From: Saccoglossus kowalevskii
Lineage: Eukaryota > Hemichordata > Enteropneusta > Harrimaniidae
NCBI RefSeq assembly: GCF_000003605.2
Contig: NW_003133845.1
Location: 75,149-87,597 of the forward strand
DNA length: 12,449 nucleotides
Direction: 5' to 3'
Each line of letters opens with the position of its first letter. The first letter of the stretch is position 1. Shown in pieces: positions 1 through 8,553 of this stretch. The notes under the pieces were generated by a model. The model was not told the origin of the DNA and made no database searches. It was given only the letters and a program-made list of their open reading frames with translations. Both the position numbers and the translations under genes were made by a program.

Positions 1-32
1 CTGGTCGCAATTTCGAATAAGAATGAGTCGGC

Positions 33-129
33 AATTTTTAGTGGAGTCGAAAATTTGGAGGTAAATAAAACACCGAAACCCGGCAAATAAATAGCCAATC
101 GAATTTTTAGAGGGGTCGAAATTTTGGAG
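33..129. repeat. Pair of 28-bp direct repeats
   Basis: The 28-bp segments at 33-60 and 102-129 match at about 25 positions and are offset by 69 bp. Both contain a GTCGAAA-type core followed by TTTGGAG. This looks like the edge of a local tandem repeat or dispersed element that continues left of the window. The family is not recognised. Confidence 0.6.
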
Positions 130-140
130 TTTTCACGGTA

Positions 141-480
141 CTAATTATTCCATTTCAATGAAACTTAGTACAAAGATGCTCTAGGACAATGTACAAACCT
201 AATTAGTTTGGGGTAAAAATCTGTTCATATTAATTCCCTAATAAGCATAATAATTCATAATTTTTTGGTTCTAATCACATTTCAATTAAACTTGGAGACA
301 TAGATTTTCTGTTACATTGCGCAGACCTCATTAGTTTTACACTCAAATCTGGTCATATTAATTTTCTGATTTGCATAATTAGTTTTCAGCTAAGTAATTT
401 CGAATTATATTTAATGTGTCTCCAATACTCTCAGCACATGGGAGTTCTTTCTAAGCTTTCTTTGATTTCTTTTTCTTTTA
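141..480 (-). mobile_element. Truncated copy of the modular AT-rich repeat found at 9099-10360, inverted
   Basis: Read on the - strand from about 480 downwards, this segment matches the start of the element at 9099-10360. Both share AAAGAAAGCTTAGAAAGAAC, then GTGCTGAGAGTATTG, then the modules with CTAATTA and TTATGAATTATTATGC. The segment at 178-275 matches the + strand region 9245-9340 in reverse complement. It keeps the head and about two internal modules and lacks the CA-rich tail. An ATTTGCAT octamer lies at 369-376. No protein is encoded, so it is non-autonomous. The superfamily is not recognised. Confidence 0.75.
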
Positions 481-814
481 AATGGTAAATTTGTTATGTG
501 AAAATATTTTTCTTATTACTTGGGGTTTTCAACTATTACAATATCTCAGTGCATTTATAAAACCTATGGAAATATTTGAAAGAAATTTAAAAGAAATAAA
601 TGAAAGGCTAGAATTTCACAACTTGTTCCATTACACTTTTACAAAGAATAAAATTGATATTCTTCATTTGTCAAAGTATATATTTTTTTTACACATCAAG
701 TGGTTTAACTTATTCATCAAAATAATTCAAGAACATTAATATAGTACTTGTACACAGTATTTAATTGATGTAAATATAAAAGTGCTAAGAATTTCCTTTG
801 AAATGTTTGATTAG

Positions 815-860
815 TATGCTAATTATATGCAAATTAAATATGCTAATTATATGCACATTA
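815..860. repeat. 22-bp direct repeat pair containing octamer-like ATGCAAAT
   Basis: Two near-identical 22-bp units at 815-836 and 839-860 share TATGCTAATTATATGCA and differ only in the last bases (AATTA and CATTA). The first contains ATGCAAAT at 827-834, the POU octamer. This is an intronic location, and regulatory use is only a possibility. Confidence 0.6.
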
Positions 861-1122
861 GCCCCCCTCTTTAAATTTTATTTGTGGAGAACACTGAAAC
901 CTGTAGGTAGAATCAAGTCATTGCTAGAAAATTATTCATTATATTTTTCCTGTGTGACAAGTAAATATCATTTAGCCAAAAAAAGTGGGGGTACTTGAAT
1001 TTGTTCCCATGAAAGCAATGACATAGCATTACCGTTACTCCCTTTTTGGCAGCCATCTTGAATTTGCTGTAATTGTGTATGAAAGTGTCATAAAGAGCTA
1101 ATGTTAATTTCTTTCCACCCAG

Positions 1123-1261
1123 GTGACTTTGCACTGAACACTGCAGATTTGTCTCAGTTATCAAATTTCAATTCACCTGGAACGTTACCACTCAGTGCGG
1201 TATCGGCATGGCAACATCAGCATCCTCTTTCAGCAGCAGTACAGGCAGCAGGGATAACTGG
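1123..1261 (+). CDS. Mef2: MEF2 transcription factor, penultimate coding exon
   Basis: MEF2 proteins are MADS-box transcription factors that bind A/T-rich sites in the nucleus and drive muscle, neural and other differentiation programmes. The DNA-binding MADS/MEF2 domains lie in exons left of this window. This exon has 139 nt: two bases finishing a codon, 45 whole codons, and two bases (GG) carried to the next exon. Its peptide begins DFALNTADLSQLSNF and continues through a Trp-Gln-His segment. It aligns with the vertebrate MEF2 activation-domain stretch SLSSADLSSLSGFN followed by GWQQQH (recalled, not searched). The acceptor AG is at 1121-1122 and the donor is GG|GTAAGT at 1262. A shadow frame on the - strand (913-1164) is not a gene. 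Identification rests on this alignment plus the in-phase terminal exon. Confidence 0.9.
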
Positions 1262-2045
1262 GTAAGTTGCTTACTTGCGTTGTAAAGGCCCCACCTAATC
1301 TGTTGTTAAACCCTTCTCCACCAGTCAAGATTTGTCACTTTCCATCTAATGTTGTCCTGTTTAGTATCTGAAAACATGATACATTTGAATTGTTGATTGT
1401 CTTATTCAATTGAGTTCAGTCCTAAATGTAATTTTCCATTTCCCCACAGAAAGAGTTCTTTTTGTACCCCCAATCCCTAACCCTACCCCACACCCTCTAG
1501 ATCTCTCCAATTGAATTATATTGAATTATATATGCCCCTCCTAAAGACACATAAAGTTATCTAGAGGGGCATATACAATTGAATTGGGGGGCTGGGAGTT
1601 AAGGGTTAAAGTTTGGGTTAGAGGTGGTAGGGGTTACAAAAAGAACTCTTCCCCACTTGTCATATGTTTGTGTTATGTTTGTGTGCTGCCCTTATATGGA
1701 TGGCATAGTGTACAATTTTAGTTTATTTGTTTTCATGCATTCTTGTTTGGTATTGGAAGGAGGCATTGCTATGAAGCTGAGTAGTATGTTTTAGTCTTTT
1801 GTTTTCTATTTGTTTTTTTTACGGGAGACGGTAGTGAGACTTGAGTTTTGTAATAATTTAATTATGGTAATTTTGGTCTCATAAAATTAAAAGCAAACTA
1901 TTTTTAATTCACTACCAACTTTCGTTGACTGTGGAAGGTGATATGGTGTAGCATAAGTACTTATACATTGTCTTATACATGTAATGCTGAGAACAACCCA
2001 AAGTTTTTCAGATGTGTCAGTTAATTTATTTTCTTCATTTACTAG
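1262..2045 (+). other. Last coding intron of MEF2 (phase 2)
   Basis: The intron is 784 nt, opens with GTAAGT and closes with a pyrimidine-rich tract (ttattttcttcatttac) and TAG at 2043-2045. It splits a glycine codon (GG|T). It carries the fold-back element at 1448-1650. The first exon of the pair ends in phase with the second, which supports this exact splice. Confidence 0.88.
1448..1650. mobile_element. Fold-back MITE-like element with long terminal inverted repeats
   Basis: The left end AAGAGTTCTTTTTGTA (from 1451) is the reverse complement of the right end (to 1650). The two arms of about 90 bp remain mostly complementary up to an inner pair, TATGCCCCTC at 1531-1540 and GAGGGGCATA at 1564-1573, leaving a 23-nt centre. 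CCCCAC at 1442-1447 and at 1651-1656 flanks the element, consistent with a target-site duplication. The arms hold telomere-like strings (CCCTAACCCTA on the left, GGGTTAAAG and GGGTTAG on the right). There is no ORF, so it is non-autonomous. The superfamily is unknown. Confidence 0.85.
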
Positions 2046-2048
2046 TAG
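2043..2048 (+). promoter_or_regulatory. NAGNAG tandem 3' splice acceptor of the MEF2 terminal exon
   Basis: The sequence TAGTAG offers two AG acceptors three bases apart. Using the first (exon from 2046) gives GG|T then AGT (Gly-Ser). Using the second (exon from 2049) gives GG|T then ACA and drops one serine. Both keep the MEF2 frame. Which is used cannot be told from DNA; the first is next to the better pyrimidine tract. Confidence 0.6.
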
Positions 2049-2376
2049 TACACCTTCATCTTCAACGCCTGGCTTACTAACTACTGATCGAGGCATGGGT
2101 GGCATAAAAAGTGAGCCGATTTCTCCACCACGTGATAAAAACCAATTGAATCCTACAGCTGGCAGATGTACTCCACATGATACAGCTATGTCACCCGGCC
2201 GGCATAGTCACTGCAGCTCAGCGTCTGCGTCACCGTTTGCAGGAAGTGATCGAGAAGATGGGCGTGGAGGGGGAGACTCGAATTACCAGTCATCAGGCAA
2301 TAGAGGAAGCATCATGGGGGACAAAGATGGGCCTCCTACAAAGCGACAACGAATTGAAAATGCTTGGTCAACGTAG
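2046..2376 (+). CDS. Mef2: MEF2 transcription factor, terminal coding exon with stop codon
   Basis: This exon encodes the C-terminal 109 residues after a split glycine and ends at TAG (2374-2376). Landmarks in order are a Ser/Thr/Pro-rich stretch, then IKSEPISPPRD at 2104-2136. That motif matches the vertebrate MEF2 phosphorylation-dependent SUMOylation motif (psi-K-x-E-x-x-S-P), in which Lys is the SUMO/acetyl switch and the downstream Ser is the phosphosite. Next come a serine-rich segment ending GSDREDG, like vertebrate GSDREDH, a Gly/Ser-rich linker, and KRQRIENAWST at 2341-2373, like the vertebrate C-terminal KRMRLSEGWAT. The basic KRxR cluster is part of the nuclear-localisation region of MEF2 proteins. 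The open frame extends back to 1984, but 1984-2045 is intron: the phase fits the preceding exon only at 2046 or 2049. Overlapping open frames (2177-2395 +, 1887-2105 -) are shadows. Confidence 0.93.
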
Positions 2377-2689
2377 TTTGAAATTTACAATGTAAACAAG
2401 GACGTGTTACAATATCATATCAGATGCAACATAAAATTTAATGAATATAAATAGCCTAGGGTTAGAATACTTTTTTCCAGCAGGTTGTTTCCTTACCCGG
2501 TACTCATACCCGAGTCATGTTAGTGTATTTTTCAGGTGTAGATTAGAATATTTTTTTCATAAAATGAGAGAATTGGGATAGAGAACCTTGTGAAGGAAAC
2601 AACACAGCTTTACAGAAATACATTAAAATGTTAGCCTTGTACTATAGTCGTGTGTAATGTACACATTGATTAAAGTCATTGTACTGGAT
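2377..2689 (+). other. Putative 3' UTR of MEF2, proximal part
   Basis: Non-coding AT-rich sequence follows the stop codon. Candidate poly(A) signals are ATTAAA at 2622-2627 and 2669-2674. Further AATAAA hexamers lie inside the minisatellite at 2744-2749 and 2868-2873, and beyond it at 3992-3997. I cannot tell which is used, so the UTR could end near 2700 or run for more than 1.5 kb. A short repeated string TTAGAATA followed by a T-run occurs near 2463 and 2545. Confidence 0.6.
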
Positions 2690-3452
2690 ATCTTGATTTA
2701 GTGAAGCATGTATCATGGTATAGTATACTCAATATGTCAGTATAATAAATGATATACTGATTACTGATACCTCTGTATAGCGAAGGGTGTACTGACTTGA
2801 TACCTACAGTGTAGGTATAATGAAAGATGACTTTATACCTCTGTAAAATGAAGGAGATACTGACATCAATAAATATTGAAAGGTGCATGACACGACTGCA
2901 ATGAAAAGGTATACTGACTTGATACCTCAATATACTGAAGGTTTTCTTTATGTATAATGAAAGACATACTAACTTGATACCTTGGTATAATGAAGTGTAT
3001 ACTGACCCAATACCTCAGTGTGTACTGACCCAATATCTTGGTATATTGAAGGGTGTAGTGAAGGGTATACTGAGATGATACTTCAGTATAGAGAAGGTTT
3101 TACTGACCAAATACCTCAGTATAGTGAAGGGTTTACTGACTTAATACCTCAGTATAGTGAAGAGTTTACTCACTTAATACCTCAGTATAGAGAAGGTTTT
3201 ACTGACTTAATACCCCAGTATAGAGAAGGTTTTACTGACTTAATACTTCAGTATAGTGAAGGGTTTACTGACTTAATACCTCAGTATAGAGAAGGTTTTA
3301 CTGACTTAATACCTCAGTATAGTGAAGGGTTTACTGACCTGATAACTTGGTATAGTGAAGGGTGAACTGGCTTGATACCTCAGTATAATGAAGGGTGTAC
3401 TGACTTGATACCTCGGTATAGTGAAGAGTGTTAATGACTTGATACCTCACCT
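2690..3452 (+). repeat. 33-bp minisatellite downstream of MEF2
   Basis: The array has roughly two dozen units. The central part (3060-3360) is regular, with 33-bp units built from ACTGACTTAA, TACCTCAGTATAG and TGAAGGGTTT. The left third is more diverged, with variable unit length. Because 33 is a multiple of three, the regular part is open in one frame and would read as the 11-residue repeat GFTDLIPQYSE (3018-3365). That frame has no exon signals and I treat it as a by-product. Within many units, ACTGA and TCAGT can pair across a 9-nt loop, extending to eight pairs where the unit reads TATACTGA and TCAGTATA (for example near 3065-3090). Confidence 0.9.
2923..3449 (+). promoter_or_regulatory. 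Cluster of nine TACCTCA heptamers matching let-7 7mer-A1 target sites
   Basis: TACCTCA occurs at 2923, 3011, 3112, 3145, 3178, 3277, 3310, 3376 and 3443. The six-base core TACCTC occurs three more times, at 2768, 2836 and 3409. The heptamer is the reverse complement of let-7 positions 1-7 (UGAGGUA), that is a seed 2-7 match followed by A. let-7 is conserved across bilaterians. The sites multiply because the minisatellite unit contains one. They matter only if the MEF2 transcript runs through the array, which is not shown by the DNA. Confidence 0.35.
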
Positions 3453-3453
3453 T

Positions 3454-5041
3454 ATATTACAATTAAAATTTCTAATAGCTTTATCAAAAAAGGACAAAAA
3501 AATACTTTATTAAAAGTGATGTTCAGTGTTCTTTGGAATACAGTCATACATAGCAATAGAAAGAAAATAACAATGTTATTTTTTTGCTACTTAGTATAAA
3601 TTAACTGCTACACGCCAGATTATCGATCTTCTAGATTTACATGAAGCTTTTAACAACACCAGTCACTCTTGAAATTAAAGACAAAAATTATTATTCCTTT
3701 ACAATACGAAATGCAAATTTGAAATGAATTTAAAAACATTGTTGGAACCTACCACATTAGTAACTCTGCCCATATTTGTTATGTTACCATCCCTTCAGTT
3801 ACTTTCCTTAGTTATATATACACATTGACAATTTTGGGGTAGATTGAAAGAACATTAAGTTTGCCATTTTTTTTTAATTTTTTTTTGGGATGTACAGTGT
3901 TTTATTAAATATAGATTATTTGTTAGAAAAGAGTTATTTGAACATTACTTTCATAGTGTAACGTCTAGAGTTAATAATATATTAAGTTTGAAATAAAACA
4001 CAATGTAAAACAGATTCTAAAGAAACTGTTTGCATCAATAGTTACAACTATGTTACTACCTATTAAACCTTTGGACTAAAAGTCCAACTGATTTTTGTTG
4101 TTTTCTTTGATAATGAATTGTCTAGCTGAGGTTTGCACAGCGTTTTGATACATAATGACACATCTATGTGGCCTTATACGATGCTGGCAATATAGAAAGA
4201 GAGATATTTAAATTATGGCCGGCCATGTTCTTCTGTTATTTTCAGAGACTTGCCTTCTAACTCCGTAGGTCAGAGAGTTATAGCTAGAAAGACCAGCAGC
4301 TGCATTTCTTCGGTTTTTTTTTGGATGAGAGATAAAATAAAAAATAAACACAAAAAATTATCACTTTCTTTTTTGGAAAACCACCATTTATATTATTTTA
4401 TATGTGATCTTGTATTTCTGTTTCAAATTGCTTCGTTTTTGTACAGTATTTTGTGAGCAGAAGGGTGATAAAATACACTAAATGTTTCTCAGGCTCAGTG
4501 GTGCATTACCCACAATGCAACTGGCTCATTTGCATACTAACTGTCTGCAAACAAGTGTTGGTTATTTCTTTACTTGGTGAATTGTATCCTGTTATTTATT
4601 ATTGTTTAATATTATTGTTATTGATAATGTTTTTTAAAAAAAAGTGGTATAGTTTATTTGTACACTTCAGTGTTACTTGTTATACAAAAGTAATTGAATT
4701 ATCTTGAGTTTGATTTCGTTTCTGTGGACCAGAGAAGCCCAGGACAGATGGTGTGCTCCAACCTGACCCTTCTCAGTATTAAAAAAAAATATATATTTTT
4801 TTTTTTTTAATTTCTTATGAATTAGAGTTGATTATTTATGTTTTTTTCTTAAATACTTTACTTAGAATGTTAAAACCACCAATGAACTAAACAGAAAGTA
4901 CACCTTTATTAACCTAGTGACTTTGTGTGATTAAACAAAAGTACATCAAGCTTACAATTCATGGTGCAAAACAAAAACTTACATTTTGGAGAGGAGACCA
5001 TTTTAAAATTTAAGACTATTTAAATATGTCACTATTTAATG
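3454..5041. other. Non-coding AT-rich sequence downstream of MEF2
   Basis: I see no exon, RNA gene or clear repeat family here. AATAAA at 3992-3997 is a candidate distal MEF2 poly(A) signal. A 12-bp perfect palindrome ATGGCCGGCCAT lies at 4215-4226 in otherwise AT-rich DNA. Open frames at 4250-4456 and 4453-4707 are hydrophobic because of T-rich composition and lack gene signals. Confidence 0.6.
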
Positions 5042-5141
5042 ACTGAAGTGGATGGACCATTCCATTTATTGGAGGGGGTCTGGGTGTTCTGGAGCTGGGC
5101 TCTCTTTTTTGCTTTCCTAATGGAATGGTCGCTTCTTCAGT
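5042..5141. repeat. 100-bp imperfect inverted repeat (possible small MITE)
   Basis: The outer arms ACTGAAG (5042-5048) and CTTCAGT (5135-5141) pair. The inner arms GACCATTCCA (5055-5064) and TGGAATGGTC (5121-5130) pair perfectly, with a short mismatched segment between the two stems. The 56-nt centre is G-rich in its first half and T-rich in its second. No coding capacity and no clear target-site duplication were found. It could be a degenerate MITE or a structured part of a transcript. Confidence 0.6.
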
Positions 5142-5744
5142 GAATTTAGCCTCATAAATTAACCAGATAAGATTTTGAAAGTAGCACAGGGGACAGCTTC
5201 GTAAATGTTAGTAAAGAAGACTGGGGAGATGGCTTGCCGACTGCCATAGATTTGATAGTTGTACATTAGTGAAAAAATTATCAAATGATTTGTATCAATG
5301 ATTGCTAGGTTTCCATGGATTTCATTTCTGTTTCAATGATATCAGTCAATGTTCTCATAATCCTCCCCTCTGAAGGCTGTCAATCGTCACTGTATTTGTC
5401 TATGCAGTAAAGCCAACCTTCAGTGCACTGTTGCATTGTAAACCACAATAGAACTTAATAACTACCAACGACTGGCCACAGAAAAAGAAAAAAAAAGTAC
5501 ACTACATAACATGACCGATTTTTGCCTAAATTTTTTTTATTAATTTATAACGAGTATTCTGTTGTGAAAGTAGGCTATGCATTTGCTGTTAAATCTGCAT
5601 GATTTAGTTTTAAGTCGGGTTGCACACAATCTAAATACGGTATGTGTATACAATATGCTGGTACCATGCCTGAACCAAACTACAATGGTCAACTTACAGA
5701 ATTATACCACTGCTGAACAACTAGTATACTATAATATTTTTTAG
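5142..5744. other. Intergenic AT-rich sequence, nothing recognised
   Basis: I see no open frame of note, no splice-bounded exon and no repeat family. Homopolymer A and T runs are common. Confidence 0.5.
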
Positions 5745-5835
5745 TTGTCGGGGTCGAGGGGCGGCTGCTCCCTCTTGTTCATCTTGATTTGGCGGGAGAT
5801 GCAAAGTCCCCCACAAAACGCGAAATCCATGGATA
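5745..5835 (-). other. Small CpG-containing GC-rich islet with a 29-codon open frame
   Basis: Unlike its AT-rich surroundings this 90-bp stretch is GC-rich and has several CpGs. On the - strand an ATG at 5831 opens a frame ending in TAA just upstream of 5743. The frame is rich in Asp, Arg and Pro at its end (REQPPLDPDN before the stop). I do not recognise a protein, and the AG candidates upstream lack a pyrimidine tract. It may be a transposon remnant, the end of an unrecognised gene, or chance. I give no function. Confidence 0.3.
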
Positions 5836-7947
5836 AACCTATTTATTTATTTATTGTAACAGATAAAATGTAGACAAAATAATTCTTACTTGAAAAAAAA
5901 AAATATTTGTTTATTTTGTTAGCTGACAAAGCAGGTCTTTGCCGTAAAACAAAGACCACATTTTTACCTAGGTAATGATTGTTCTGTATTGATTGGCTTT
6001 TCTTTTATGCCTTCTGTATTGAATAACTTTGTTTTTTTCATGGTTTGTCACTGTATAGATAAATTGTACTACACAATATTATTCATATTTTTATGGAATT
6101 TTTTCATGATGCAAGGATTGTATGTATGGTTTTACTGCATATTACAGTAAAATTTGGCTTAAAATGTATGTATTTGGTTGCGTTTTTACTGTCGTACCAT
6201 TCCATATCATGCTGTTGCTCTAGTGATTGTCAGCTGATGATCAAATCATGCTACGAGGAGACATCTGCAGAAAATGCAAAAAAAAAAAGCGTGAAGGCTA
6301 TGCATCATCTATGTCTAGAGTTATAGCTAGGACTGGTGTTGCTGGGAACTAGTGCAAATCAGGGTTCCTGCAGAGCTTTTCAGGCCTGAGGTACTCTTAA
6401 TTTTTGAAATTTTAGGATTCAGTTATAAATACTGATAGTATTCTCACAATCAACACTTGATTGTGCCTAGATGTGACTGATTTTATGACTAACTAATTTA
6501 TTTTTATTCATTTTCAAATGGGCCATAAATTTGATAAGCTTCAGTAGGAACCTTGGTACACATTCCCTGCTTAAAGTTCCAGTAGGAATCCTGGAACGTA
6601 CAACACATATACATTGTGTACACTAAACTTGACTTCACAGGGAATTCTTGGTCATTTCCTTGTGGTTCAAGAGTCATTATGTTGCCATAGAGGGCGCTGA
6701 CTTTGCAAATTACTGCCATTTCGTGGCAAGTGTCATAAAAAAACAAAAGCAGACTGGTAACTCAACACTAGCTGGCAGAAATGAATCTTCATATACTAAT
6801 TATAACCTGATTTTGTATAAAATTGTTCAAGCTGAAAACTTTAAAAAAAATAACATGATAATGAAGGGCAACAATCTCTAAAAAAATATTCTGAACATGT
6901 CTTCAATAATTGTTTTTATATTTTACCAGAAAATTATTTCATTTCAATATCGGAATTCAGCATATTTAACCACAAGATAGATGGTAGAAAGAAAAAAAAT
7001 TGAATAAACCATTTGAGTATCTACAAAATAAAACCAGCCTGATTTAGAGGTAAATCACCATAAAAGCAGAGTCGTATATCTACAGTTCAAACCAGTTTTT
7101 TAGACACTGGCATTTTTAGTGTATATTGCTGTGTGTAAAACTAATATTATTTGTTCCCTGGTTTCAATTATAATTCCAAACGATGGATTGATTCACCATA
7201 TTTAGAAGTGTAGGGGGATAACAAAAGCCGCCAAGGGGTATGCTCAATATTGGCAAAAAAAGTATATCATGCACCTCCTATGTACACGAAAGTAAGATAT
7301 TTTTGAGGGACTGAGATGGATAAATTTAATACTACAAAAATAAAAAAACAAAGGACTGATCTAACACCAACCAAATTTTTTTTTAAAATATGGATTAGAT
7401 GTTTTGCCAGGTTTCATGAATACATTACTGTTATCCCCCTTGAGTTGCATGTTTTGCTGGTACAAACATATAAAGTCTATCAGAAACATTGTCTATTTTT
7501 TAGTTGTTCAGACCTAGATAGGATTAGAACTCAGTACCATGGGGTCTGAATACAGGCACAACAGATACAATGATGTAGATGATATCAACAATGTCCCGTG
7601 ATCAGCTCAGAAAGTGATACTGTTCTAATGAGGTGATTGGATGTTTATGTTTGGAATTTAGCGTGTCCAAATTTCTGCTTTTCTTTGAATGGGGCAGTTA
7701 TTTAGAGTGGTGTAGCCAATAAAAGTGGATAAATTCTATTTATTTATTGTGTTCCTGATATTAAAAATAATTAAAAACATTAACTGTTTGACTGGAGTAA
7801 ACTTCTCGTCATCCACATGTTAATAACACTTGCTTGCATATTCATGATTTGAACAAAATTTAAAATTGGACAATTTATTATATTTTGCATCGTCCGAATC
7901 ACAGATACTGTGAATATGCAATTGATGATATAATTGTTGTATACCAA
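5836..7947. other. Intergenic region between the convergent genes
   Basis: I find no supported gene. Open frames of 65-80 codons (6093-6326 +, 6504-6746 -, 6648-6881 +, 7316-7549 +) have AT-driven composition and no recognisable domain. A small direct repeat CAGTAGGAA(C/T)C(C/T)TGG-type lies at 6542-6556 and 6580-6594. On the - strand, AATAAA hexamers at 7739-7748 (overlapping pair) and 7874-7879 are candidate poly(A) signals for LRRC28. Confidence 0.55.
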
Positions 7948-8215
7948 TAGCAAGAATTCATCGTGAAATTTACATTAGCATGATTTATACCATGCTGGGC
8001 ACATGATATGTAAAGGAAACTGGTTATCAGTTCAATCAGATTCAATAAAAAAATTTAATTCAGAGAATTCAACAATTATCAAAATGAGGGTATAACATAA
8101 CCATTCTGGTAACATAATTTTCCTGGTTCAATTTTTTGCACTTTTTATGCATGTTTCCATGATTTCTTTTTGACCAAATGGATAAAAACTGCCCATTGCT
8201 GCATGGTTACTACAG
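7948..8215. repeat. Diverged direct repeat, copy A (partner at 8673-8935)
   Basis: Begins GCAAGAATTCATCGTGAAATT and ends near CCATTGCTGCATGGTTA. Copy B has the same landmarks in the same order about 725 bp to the right: GCAAGAATTCATCGTGAAATT, GAGGGTATAA, TAACCAT, CATAATTTT, the TTTTATGCAT / TTTTACGCAC segment, and CAAATGGA with CCATTGCT. Overall the copies are clearly related but have many substitutions and indels. Copy A lies on the 3' side of the LRRC28 stop codon and may be transcribed as its 3' UTR. The - strand ATTAAA at 8054-8059 is inside it. Confidence 0.7.
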
Positions 8216-8308
8216 AAAGTATCCAAGAATTTCCGACAGAAAATTATGCAGATGTTTGACACTGTAGTGGTATCCTAGTCTTAGTGTAGACTGTCCCTGT
8301 TCAAAGGT

Positions 8309-8553
8309 TTAAACAGGAACTGGCACTCTTGTGAAAATCTCCAGACATTTTCGAGAACAACACATCCCGATAAATACTATAGCATCTGGATTGTTCTGCC
8401 ACTGCTGAGCCCAGACTAATTTTAACAATCGCACATATGCAATGGTGAATATCGGTGTCTCACATCCGTTTGGAGCAATGCAGTGTGCTGTTGGCGTACG
8501 TACTAATGCACACAAATTCTGAGGTAGATCCCATTTATCAATTTGACGGAGCC
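8309..8553 (-). CDS. LRRC28: LRRC28-like protein, terminal coding exon with stop codon
   Basis: Read on the - strand, an AATTCAG acceptor (AG at 8555-8554) opens an exon of 245 nt: two bases that finish a glycine codon (G|GG), 80 codons and TAA (8311-8309). The peptide contains LPQNLCALVRTPTAHC, then CETPIFTIAY and MCCSRKCLEIF. It aligns with the vertebrate LRRC28 C-terminus, where I recall LPRSLLELL, HCHRCSEPMFTIVYP and YCCSTQCLQTF in the same order. Cysteines at exon residues 24, 30, 64, 65 and 69 suggest a small metal-binding or disulfide module; that is inference. LRRC28 is a leucine-rich-repeat protein of unknown biochemical role. An ORF finder starts this frame at TTG 8515, but the splice site and homology show coding sequence continuing to 8553. 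The exon lies between two copies of a direct repeat. Confidence 0.88.

Larger units (their letters stand above)
1..1122 (+). other. Intron of MEF2 upstream of the penultimate coding exon (partial)
   Basis: No coding exon can be supported here. The interval ends in a good 3' splice site: a pyrimidine-rich stretch (tttctttccaccc) and AG at 1121-1122. It is AT-rich and holds repeats described separately (33-129, 141-480, 815-860). Short open frames at 482-739 and 798-998 are AT-rich, low-complexity and resemble no protein I know. I infer that the whole interval is MEF2 intron, because the next exon needs an upstream partner to supply one base of its first codon. An unrecognised alternative exon cannot be excluded. 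Confidence 0.7.

Noticed and set aside
482-739. 85-codon + strand frame in the first MEF2 intron
   Set aside because: AT-driven Phe/Leu/Ile/Lys composition with no family resemblance; it overlaps no exon signals.
1984-2045. Upstream extension of the MEF2 terminal exon to the ATG at 1984
   Set aside because: The preceding exon joins in phase at 2046 (or 2049), and 2020-2045 is a pyrimidine-rich acceptor tract, so this part is intron.
1887-2395. Open frames on the - strand and in frame 3 over the MEF2 terminal exon
   Set aside because: Shadows of the MEF2 frame, which is fixed by homology and splice phase.
3018-3365. 115-codon frame of 11-residue repeats as a repeat protein gene
   Set aside because: It follows from 33-bp unit length; it has no exon signals or recognisable family, and the frame breaks where units diverge.
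2690-3452. CRISPR-like array
   Set aside because: Units abut directly with no unique spacers, and the genome is animal.
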